Of a stretch of DNA of 64,000 nt, positions 16,233-24,295 are shown one piece after another (positions within the stretch are counted from its first letter, which is position 1; each line of letters opens with the position of its first letter). This DNA is from Anaerolineales bacterium (GTDB taxonomy: Bacteria; Chloroflexota; Anaerolineae; Anaerolineales; Villigracilaceae), in the NCBI GenBank assembly GCA_014379595.1, contig JACMLM010000055.1:1-64000 (forward strand), in the 5' to 3' direction. A program made the position numbers and the translations under genes. The notes below the pieces were generated by a model. The model ran no database searches. It worked only from the letters and a program-made list of their open reading frames with translations, and had not been told where the DNA came from.

Positions 16233-18722
16233 TTACCTGGTTTCATCACCATTATCTTTATTTTGCGCATCCAGCTTTATTAGAATATCTGCGCCGTTAA
16301 GGATCTGACTTAATTCCTGGGCTGTTGTTTGCAGGATGCTTTCTGTGCGGACGGATGTTCCGATCTTGCCTGCAATATCAGAGATAATTCTTTCGCGTTC
16401 TGCGCGGCGGGTTGTCTCTTCAAACAGGCGCGCATTTTCGGCAGACAAGGCAACGCGTTCTGCAACGGCTTTGATCAAGTCTACCTGGTCTGTGCCCACA
16501 TGTTCACTTTTTGGAACTTGCACAGAGAGTGTACCGATCTTTTCGCCGCGTAAGATGATGGGCACGCTGATCTCTTGTCTATTTTTATTTTCATCGCTTT
16601 CAATAAGTTCCGTGTTTTCATCCAATGGAATCGCGCCTGCAATTGAATAACGGTATCCAGTTAGCTTTTCCTCTTTTGGAAGGCGGCTCCACGTTTCACG
16701 AATGTATTGACGTTGAATTGCCTCGGCCTCAACAAGTGTTTTCTGAGTTTGATCGAACAGGCGGGCATTTTCAATTGCCAGGCTGATCTGGTCAGACAAT
16801 GTAGATAAAACTTCCACATCTTCTTTTGAGAAAGCATTTGGTTCCGTACTCTGAACATCCAGTGCGCCAATGATCTTTCCAGTTATTTTCAGCGGTAACG
16901 CCATTTCAGAATGTGTTTCCGGCAGGTCTGGATTATTGAAAAAGACAACGTCTTCACCTACATCAAGAGCAATGCGCGGATTACCAGTACCTGTGACATA
17001 ACCTACGATTCCTTGTTCTCCAATTTTTAACTGGTGACCGCGCTTGAGCATTCGCTTTCCGCCCGGGCTGTTTGCTGCACCAAGAACCGCATATTGATTG
17101 CTGGCGTCATTGATGAAAATTCCAACATGATAAAACCCAAAATATTCGCTTACTACATTGGAAATTTGAGGAAGAAGATCCTGTAAATTTTGTGTGGCAC
17201 TAATCGCTTGAGAAACCTTTGCTATCGCCTCGAACTGTTTCCCGCGGACTTCGCCTCTTACTAATTCGTCTTTTAGTTCGGATGTTCGTTCTGTTACACG
17301 TTCTTCCAGTGATCTGACCAGACTCTTGAAATTGGATGTCATGATATTCAGGGTTTCGGCAAGCGTCCCGAGTTCATCACGATTTTCAATTTCTGCTTTT
17401 GCATCAAAGTTGCCGTGAATAATTTCATTCGCCACACCCGTCAGAGATTTCAAAGGCGTTGTTAGTCTGTTCGCAATTCCAAGTGTGGCAAAGGAAGCGA
17501 CAGCCAAAATCAGAGCAACTAATAAAATACTTACTGTTATGGTGTTTCTGGTTTCCTCAGCAATTTGTGCTCTTACTGCTGCTGATTCAGTGAGCAATTC
17601 TTCAGTGGGAACAATGATGGCAAGACTGTAATCTACTTCCGGTATTTGTTGAGAAATAATAAACCGATCCACACCACCAAGATTTACAGTTAATATGCTG
17701 TTATTGGATTCTGGTAGGTTGTTTAGAATATCAATTAATGTAGGCGACATACTCGTCAAGGTAGCTGGATCCAAAATTTCGCCGAGTGGGACCGCTTCTC
17801 CCGTGAATCCAAAATCGTTGTACCCAGCCCTGGGCAATGCGATCAGCCTGTTATCTTTATCAATAAGAAACGCGTAACCAGTTTCTCCAACTTTGATATT
17901 CGATATGATATTTGTAATTCTATTCAGTTGAATATCCATGGCAGCGACGCCTTGAAATTCTCCTTCCACATTCAAGACAGGTGTGCTGGTGGTGATCACA
18001 AGCCCATTAAGGGCCGCATCTTGATAGGGGGTTGACCAAACTATATTCTTATCTGGGTTATTTCCTGGGGCTGCATCTACAAACCATGGGCGGCCTGTGA
18101 CGTCAAAATCAGGAGGTACGATGGCTGCTAAGTCAATATTTGGGTAGTAGATGGTTTCTCGGAATGTACCGCCAAAATAAATGGCGATGATATCCGGGTT
18201 ACTGTCAAGAATGGAAGGCACCGTTAATTCTGTTTGCTTTAATACGTTGAGCTTGGATGAAAGTGCGTCTGTAAGTTCAACATCTGCGGGTATGAAAATT
18301 GATGCTACTTCTGTATTTGAGTTGTCCCAGCTTCCAGAAGCCAGGCGCGAGAGGGAGGTGGCTGCATCCCAAAATAGGCCGCTATTTAGAAGCGACTCTT
18401 GTGAAAGCATTCTTCCTTGTATCGTTCCTATTGTGGAAACATTCTCCCGCATGGAAGCAAAAAAATTGTCAAGAAGTGCTGCTTGTTCTTTTGTGGTGGT
18501 GAATAAGTCATTTTCAGCTTTACTGCGAACATTGTTCTCTAACTGATTTGCCAGCAGGGCATTTGACTCTTGCGCACGGAAGTATACGTAATATCCCATT
18601 CCTGTAATAGCCAGGAATGTAATGATCATATTGCCCAGTATTAACCGGGAGCGCAAACTGGTTAACCGTTCAGGTAATAGATCCTTAAAAAACGATAGTG
18701 CAGAAGTAGTTGATTTTTTCAT
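16233..18722 (-). CDS. membrane sensor, dCache-HAMP-GAF-GAF, no output domain
   Basis: Encodes 829 residues. One N-terminal TM helix (about 27-49) precedes a large extracellular dCache domain (50-395), recognisable by GRPWFVDA, the WSTPYQD segment and KVGETGYAFLID. A second TM (397-420), HAMP (421-473), coiled coil, GAF (500-660), degenerate GAF (675-770) and the truncated GAF stub follow. This N-terminal half is that of chemoreceptor-type sensors of amino acids, organic acids or polyamines, but the MCP signalling domain is replaced by the GAF module. The gaps are 12 nt after the upstream gene and 46 nt before the downstream gene. The ligand cannot be predicted. Confidence 0.88.
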   Translation of the reverse strand: MKKSTTSALSFFKDLLPERLTSLRSRLILGNMIITFLAITGMGYYVYFRAQESNALLANQLENNVRSKAENDLFTTTKEQAALLDNFFASMRENVSTIGTIQGRMLSQESLLNSGLFWDAATSLSRLASGSWDNSNTEVASIFIPADVELTDALSSKLNVLKQTELTVPSILDSNPDIIAIYFGGTFRETIYYPNIDLAAIVPPDFDVTGRPWFVDAAPGNNPDKNIVWSTPYQDAALNGLVITTSTPVLNVEGEFQGVAAMDIQLNRITNIISNIKVGETGYAFLIDKDNRLIALPRAGYNDFGFTGEAVPLGEILDPATLTSMSPTLIDILNNLPESNNSILTVNLGGVDRFIISQQIPEVDYSLAIIVPTEELLTESAAVRAQIAEETRNTITVSILLVALILAVASFATLGIANRLTTPLKSLTGVANEIIHGNFDAKAEIENRDELGTLAETLNIMTSNFKSLVRSLEERVTERTSELKDELVRGEVRGKQFEAIAKVSQAISATQNLQDLLPQISNVVSEYFGFYHVGIFINDASNQYAVLGAANSPGGKRMLKRGHQLKIGEQGIVGYVTGTGNPRIALDVGEDVVFFNNPDLPETHSEMALPLKITGKIIGALDVQSTEPNAFSKEDVEVLSTLSDQISLAIENARLFDQTQKTLVEAEAIQRQYIRETWSRLPKEEKLTGYRYSIAGAIPLDENTELIESDENKNRQEISVPIILRGEKIGTLSVQVPKSEHVGTDQVDLIKAVAERVALSAENARLFEETTRRAERERIISDIAGKIGTSVRTESILQTTAQELSQILNGADILIKLDAQNKDNGDETR

Positions 18723-18734
18723 GAGTAAATTCTC

Positions 18735-21554
18735 TTACTTCCCATTACCATTTGAGTCTTCGTTTTGAAATTTGATTAACACTTCCGAACCGGGCATGGC
18801 TCGTCCTAACTCTTCCACCGCCGTCTGTAATACATTCTTCAAGTTAATTGATGCACCAATCTTGCCGGTAACTTCACTGATCGTTTGCTCTTTGATTACC
18901 TGGCGTTGAGATTCCTGGATCAGGCGTGCATTTTCAAGCGCAAGCGAGAGACGCTCAGAGATAACCTCAGCAAGGTTGACCTCGTCATTTGTCCATCGGC
19001 GACCTTGAGTTGGAGCCTTTATATTCAATGCGCCAATAATTTGGCCGCGCAATTTGATCGGAACAACAATGGATGCATCCCGTGTGGTTTCATTTGCATT
19101 GAATACCAGAACATCTCCGCGGTTCATAGCTTGCCGAATCTCGTCTGTCTCAATCGGCGTCGTTAATTTCTTGCCGCCCCTAAGGCTTTGTTGATATCCA
19201 ATGGAAGCTTCTTCGCGGCTGAAACTGAGCCAGCCTTCTTGCAAATTTTGTCGGTATAGTGCTTGAGCTTCATTCAATGCTTGTTGGGTTTGAGTAAACA
19301 AACGCGCATTTTCAAGTGCGATGGCAACCTGATCAGCCAGAATGTTAAGAGTCTTTGCATCATCATCTGTAAAAGCACCAGGCCTTTCGCTTTGCACATC
19401 TAATACACCTACGATCCGATCACGAACCATAAGGGGCAGTGCCATTTCGGAACGTGTGTTTGGAAGGTCAGGATTGTCAAAGTAAACAGCATCAAGCCCT
19501 ACGTCTAGTGCGATGCGGGATGAACCAAATTTGGCGACATGTCCTACAATCCCGCTTCCACCGACCTGAAGCTTGTGACCGCGTTCGAGCATATTTTTTC
19601 CACCTTCGCTGTTGGCGGCTTGTAATACTGCAAATTGATTTGTTTCATCGATCAGGAAAATCCCTGTATGATAAAAGCCGAAACGTTCGCTCACAAGGCG
19701 TGAGATAAGGGGCAGCAGGTTTTCAAGTTTTTGTTCGCCTGTGATGACTTTCGCGATCTCGCCAATGGATTGCAATTCATTCGCGCGCTTTTCGCTTTGT
19801 TGTCGTGCCATTTCAAGATCTGTTGTACGTTCAGCCACACGTATTTCAAGATTATTAAAGGTTTGATTTAGTTCATCGGTCATTCGATTAAACGATGAAG
19901 AAAGCGCTCCAATTTCATCTTCTGTAGTTGCCTGGGCCCGTGCGTTGAAATCTCCTGCTGCGATTTTTTCGGCCACTTTTGCGAGGGTAATAAGGGGTAA
20001 TGTTAGAATCTGAGAAGCAAAAAGTCCGCCCGCTACACTTAAGATGATCAATCCTAAAGACACCAAAATGGTTACTCTATTTTGGTCACGCACAGGCTCA
20101 AGATAAACAGCAGTTGACTGGCGAATCAATGCAACCCATGGCTGTGTTTTAAGAAATACACCCGTGTTGATCGATTCTGAATTCAGAGAGTCGCTATTTG
20201 AATTAAAGAAAGGCTGTTGTTGTAGATTATCCAATCCTGCTACAGTTTCATCATCCGGTTCATCTATGGCATTCTCTTTTGGACCAGGCGGCAGACGGTT
20301 TTCCGCTTGCAGTGCTGCAACTTCGAGATCGGCAAAGTTTTTATATGATTTAAAGAGTTCATCACGATCATTGCCTGTATACCCCACACGCACATATGTA
20401 TTTGCATCGACAAGAGAAATAAGTGTGCCTGTGTCATCAGGAATGATCGGGCGAATAATGGATTGTATAACAGTCGCACGATACTCCACTCTTAGAAGGC
20501 CGATTGTTTCACCATTCTGTGTTTTAACCGGTGAGCTAAAATATATACTTTCTTCGCTATCATTAAAAATTACATTGGATGCATAGGGCAGACCTGTTTG
20601 AATTGGCCGTGTAAAATAAGCAAAGTTGCCTTCATTTTGACCCTGGTGCTCATCGAAGGTGTCGAGAATATTTTCTCCTTCTATATTCAGGATAGCGATT
20701 GAATGAATAAAGACGGGATCTTTACGTGTTAGGGAAAGAAGGACGAGGCGCGCATTTGTTTCTTTTTCATCACTCGCGGGTGATTGTATATATTCAATCA
20801 AGGATAATTGCTTTGCATCTGTGCGTATAGAATCAAGTTGAACGGCTATAAAATCGTCAACGGTATCGGCAACCACATTAGCAAGCGTGGTTAATTGTGT
20901 TTTGCTTTGAGCCTGCAGAGCACGCGCAGATAACTGGCTGTTGAAAAATCCCAATACAACTAATGGAATGATCGTGACCAGAATAAAGGCAATAACAATT
21001 TTTGTTTGCAGGGTGTATAAATTAAAGTTTCTTAGAAGAAAAAAAGCGTAAATAAGCGATGTAATGATTGCAATAATATTAGAGTAAGCTGGATTGGTAG
21101 ATAGCCCAAAATTGGGCAGATATAGATCGGTAAGTGTAATGAAAACTGCAATTACAAACGCACTGACAATGGCTCGTATAGCCCATGTGGATGTTAAAGT
21201 GGCTGAAGAAATTCCCGCGACTGTCACGAGAATCATAATGCCCAAAGCCAGTCCCTGTCCTCTTGCTACAATGGGAAGAGCAAAGGATAGTACTAAAATA
21301 GTTCCTATTAATATTCCTATCCCGAGCGTTACATTCCCGCGATGGATTATGAAGGATCCAATAAATGCAGCAATTGCCACCAGTGCTGTTATTGCGATGC
21401 CCCATAAGCCACTGACCCCGTTTTCGTTGTATGCAACAGGCCCTACAATCGCAACAACGATTGTAAACAGAATGCCGGTGACCAGACTGATTGCTAAAGC
21501 GTTTCGTCTGCGGCGTTCTTCCTGTTGTATAAGTTGCGGAACTGGGTTATTCAT
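18735..21554 (-). CDS. membrane sensor, 7TM-Cache-HAMP-GAF-GAF, no output domain
   Basis: Encodes 939 residues with the same layout as the sensor at 13379: about seven TM helices (22-210), extracellular Cache-like region (215-500), TM, HAMP (IAAGDFNARAQ segment), coiled coil, GAF (610-770), degenerate GAF and truncated GAF stub. The Cache regions of the two are clearly divergent (different spacing and a Pro/Asp/Glu-rich insertion near residue 430 here), so they probably recognise different ligands. The protein lies directly downstream of the solute-binding lipoprotein (24-nt gap), making it the best candidate partner for that lipoprotein. Confidence 0.87.
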   Translation of the reverse strand: MNNPVPQLIQQEERRRRNALAISLVTGILFTIVVAIVGPVAYNENGVSGLWGIAITALVAIAAFIGSFIIHRGNVTLGIGILIGTILVLSFALPIVARGQGLALGIMILVTVAGISSATLTSTWAIRAIVSAFVIAVFITLTDLYLPNFGLSTNPAYSNIIAIITSLIYAFFLLRNFNLYTLQTKIVIAFILVTIIPLVVLGFFNSQLSARALQAQSKTQLTTLANVVADTVDDFIAVQLDSIRTDAKQLSLIEYIQSPASDEKETNARLVLLSLTRKDPVFIHSIAILNIEGENILDTFDEHQGQNEGNFAYFTRPIQTGLPYASNVIFNDSEESIYFSSPVKTQNGETIGLLRVEYRATVIQSIIRPIIPDDTGTLISLVDANTYVRVGYTGNDRDELFKSYKNFADLEVAALQAENRLPPGPKENAIDEPDDETVAGLDNLQQQPFFNSNSDSLNSESINTGVFLKTQPWVALIRQSTAVYLEPVRDQNRVTILVSLGLIILSVAGGLFASQILTLPLITLAKVAEKIAAGDFNARAQATTEDEIGALSSSFNRMTDELNQTFNNLEIRVAERTTDLEMARQQSEKRANELQSIGEIAKVITGEQKLENLLPLISRLVSERFGFYHTGIFLIDETNQFAVLQAANSEGGKNMLERGHKLQVGGSGIVGHVAKFGSSRIALDVGLDAVYFDNPDLPNTRSEMALPLMVRDRIVGVLDVQSERPGAFTDDDAKTLNILADQVAIALENARLFTQTQQALNEAQALYRQNLQEGWLSFSREEASIGYQQSLRGGKKLTTPIETDEIRQAMNRGDVLVFNANETTRDASIVVPIKLRGQIIGALNIKAPTQGRRWTNDEVNLAEVISERLSLALENARLIQESQRQVIKEQTISEVTGKIGASINLKNVLQTAVEELGRAMPGSEVLIKFQNEDSNGNGK

Positions 21555-21578
21555 ACAAAGCTCTCTTAAGTTTCTCTT

Positions 21579-22550
21579 TTAAGGCAAATAGGATGGGTCG
21601 AGCAATTCAAGCGGATCGATCTGCTGGGCAACGGCGCCAATTGAAATTAAATATTCGGATGTAATTTTTGCAATTGCGTAGACCGAATTTTCATTCTCTA
21701 TGTTAAAGAACGCTTTATTATCATCCAAAGTTAGGATTTTTAGATTGTCATCAGGTTGCACTTTTTCGATGTCTATGCCAAGATAATTGGCTACAATTGA
21801 TCTGGTTTCCTGCGGATTTTGCAGGCGATAATCAACTGCTTCAAACCAGGCTTGCAGGAAGGCTTTAATATCATCGGGTCTTTCTTCAACAAGCGATTCG
21901 CGAAATACGATCATGTCCGGGAAAAGCCTTAATGAGCGATCTGTTGGGTAAATCACTTTGTTGCCATCTAAAATTGCATCAGATAAAAACGGCTCCCATG
22001 TAAAAACTGCTTGAACCCGGTTGTTCCTTAGCGCAACTGATGCATCTTCAGGATTCATTGCTACAACATTAACATCGTCAGCCTCCATGTTTGCGCTTCG
22101 TAACATTTCAGAAACCATTAATTCATATTGTGTGCCAATTAGAACGCCTATTGTTTTGCCCTTTAAGTCTTCTACCGTATTAATCTCTGGCCTTGCCATA
22201 ATTGACATAAAACTACCGTCATCAGATATCGCCAATATTTTCATATTAGCACTGCGATTGATATTGATGATGTCTCCTACTGCAATTAGTGCCCCGTCAA
22301 TTTGTCCGGAAGCCAGGTCTGGATATGTATCGGAGAATACTTCGTAATAGACAGGTTCTACTACCACTCCATACTTTTCAAAAAAACCTTTTTCCTGGGC
22401 AATGATCAGTGTGTAATCTCCCCACCATTGTGTGAATTCCACGCGGATAGGTTCCGCTGCGACTTCCTCAGGTTGAAATGCAGTACAAGCCACCAGAATA
22501 TTCATGATGACAAAAAGCATAATAGTCTTTAAAAAAAGGTTTTTCTTCAT
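21579..22550 (-). CDS. orphan ABC-type solute-binding lipoprotein (NMT1/SsuA-like)
   Basis: Encodes 323 residues. Residues 1-22 are a lipoprotein signal ending in the lipobox ILVAC (Cys22). The rest is a type-2 periplasmic-binding fold of the NMT1/THI5-SsuA group: an EFTQWWGDYTLI start, a GFFEKYGV segment, LASGQIDGALIAVGD, KGKTIGVLIGT and VFTWEPF. Family members bind sulfonates, nitrate, taurine or pyrimidine precursors. No permease or ATPase gene accompanies it, and it is embedded between two sensors with 14- and 24-nt gaps. It is therefore more likely a ligand-presenting subunit for sensing than part of a transporter. The ligand is not predictable from sequence. Confidence 0.9.
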   Translation of the reverse strand: MKKNLFLKTIMLFVIMNILVACTAFQPEEVAAEPIRVEFTQWWGDYTLIIAQEKGFFEKYGVVVEPVYYEVFSDTYPDLASGQIDGALIAVGDIININRSANMKILAISDDGSFMSIMARPEINTVEDLKGKTIGVLIGTQYELMVSEMLRSANMEADDVNVVAMNPEDASVALRNNRVQAVFTWEPFLSDAILDGNKVIYPTDRSLRLFPDMIVFRESLVEERPDDIKAFLQAWFEAVDYRLQNPQETRSIVANYLGIDIEKVQPDDNLKILTLDDNKAFFNIENENSVYAIAKITSEYLISIGAVAQQIDPLELLDPSYLP

Positions 22551-22564
22551 TAATTGATACCGTT

Positions 22565-24295
22565 TTAACCTGACATGCCTAATTCAACAGAAGCTGGTTC
22601 GATTTGTACAATTACATCTGATCCGCCCAGCGCACGACTGAGTTCTTGTGCGGCCGTTTGCAGGATCGTTTCAAAGCGGGTGGATGAACTGATCTTTGAA
22701 GAAATATCCGTCGTGACACGTTCAATATCAGCGCGGTGCTGAGTGGACTGGAGAAGAGTGGCAGTTTCAATGGCAAGTGAGAGACGGTCAGATACTGCTT
22801 CGGCGATATCAGCATCGTCACTTGTAATTTGACGGTTATTTTGTGTTCGCAGGTTCATTACACCAATCACCTGGCCGCGTAAGCGGATGGGAATGGCAAG
22901 GCTTGATGGCTCATTATGTTCATTGGATATGATCGACCTGCCTTTTGTGAGGGCCTCTTCAATATGATTGCCTTTAAGCGGCTGTGCCAATGGTGTAATT
23001 ATAGAATCTGTCAGTTGAAAGCCCAACCCCAATGATTTAGGGCGCAACACCATCCAGGACTCAAGAGTGGATTTGCCGATTGCAGATTTAGATTCGGCAA
23101 GCGTTTTTTGTGCTTCTTCTAGATTAAGTGTATTGTTGATCGCTATGGCAACCTGATCTGCAAGTGTGATCAAAATTTCAACGTCCTCCTGACTGAAAGC
23201 ATTTGATTCAGTGCTTTGTACATCCAGTGCGCCGATGACCTGCCCGCCATAACGAAGCGGCAAAGCGATTTCAGAGTGGGTGTTTGGGAGGTCTGGATTG
23301 TCAAAGAAAGCCGCATCAACTCCCACATCTAGAGCGATGCGCGGCTGACCCGTAGCTGTAACAAAGCCAACGATACCAGTCTGCCCGACCTGTAATTTGT
23401 GTCCGCGACTCAGCATTTTTTGGCCACCTTCACTGTTCGAGGCGCGCAGGACTGCAAATACGCGTTCGTTGTCCAATAAAAAGATGCCCGTATGATATGT
23501 ATTAAATTGCTCGCTGATCACTTCTGTGATACGAGGCAGAAGCGTATCAAGATCTTGAATGGAAGAGACAGCGCGGATTACTTGCGAGATAGCTTCAAAC
23601 TGGCGCGCACGGCGCAAATTGAAACGATTTGCCATATCCAATTCTGTTGTGCGTTGACTGACTCTTTCTTCCAGAGTTTGGTTAAGTTCCTGCAAATTTC
23701 GGTTTGACGAGAGCAAACTTTGTTCACTTTTATTTGCGCGCGTAATTGCATCTCTTAAACTTGTTGTGCTGAAATAGATTAATACCGCGATAGCGATGAA
23801 TATGAATGAGATATCGCGTGAAAAAGCAAATGGTTCCTGCACGCGCGGCGAAAGAAAACCATTCGATTCAAGAATTGCGAGGGTCCAGATCGCTCCGATG
23901 CTGAAAATAATAACGATACTTCCTATACGCCAGTTGATAACAATACTGGCTAACAGGCTGACTGCAATGTAAGCGACGATGATCACGTCTTTTACGCCAT
24001 CTGCTGTATAAGCCTGGATGCCTAGTGCCAACCAACCCAGCACTACTATGATCAATCCACTTATGTTTAAATTACGTCTGCGTAAAAAATAGAGCGAGGC
24101 AAACATAACTAGGATCAAGCCTGAAAGGACAAGAATGGTAGTGAATGCATTCGCGTCTGCGTTGGCTCCGAAGTTTGGGAGAATAGCGAATGCAGTAAGT
24201 ATGATGACACTCCACGCAAAACCATTGATGAATTTCGCGCGGAAATTATCTTCGTCTCTTTCGAAATTTGGCGGGCTAAACAATCTTCTGATCAT
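22565..24295 (-). CDS. membrane sensor, multi-TM-coiled coil-GAF-GAF, no output domain
   Basis: Encodes 576 residues. Six predicted TM helices (24-190) have only short loops and no extracellular domain. A coiled coil (190-225) then leads straight into the common module: GAF (245-405, with YHTGIFLL and RIALDVG), degenerate GAF (415-515) and truncated GAF stub. There is no HAMP. This is the compact design also used by the genes at 27254, 31329, 35095 and 36770. The start overlaps the upstream stop by ATGA. The TM bundle may sense membrane state or a lipophilic ligand. Confidence 0.87.
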   Translation of the reverse strand: MIRRLFSPPNFERDEDNFRAKFINGFAWSVIILTAFAILPNFGANADANAFTTILVLSGLILVMFASLYFLRRRNLNISGLIIVVLGWLALGIQAYTADGVKDVIIVAYIAVSLLASIVINWRIGSIVIIFSIGAIWTLAILESNGFLSPRVQEPFAFSRDISFIFIAIAVLIYFSTTSLRDAITRANKSEQSLLSSNRNLQELNQTLEERVSQRTTELDMANRFNLRRARQFEAISQVIRAVSSIQDLDTLLPRITEVISEQFNTYHTGIFLLDNERVFAVLRASNSEGGQKMLSRGHKLQVGQTGIVGFVTATGQPRIALDVGVDAAFFDNPDLPNTHSEIALPLRYGGQVIGALDVQSTESNAFSQEDVEILITLADQVAIAINNTLNLEEAQKTLAESKSAIGKSTLESWMVLRPKSLGLGFQLTDSIITPLAQPLKGNHIEEALTKGRSIISNEHNEPSSLAIPIRLRGQVIGVMNLRTQNNRQITSDDADIAEAVSDRLSLAIETATLLQSTQHRADIERVTTDISSKISSSTRFETILQTAAQELSRALGGSDVIVQIEPASVELGMSG

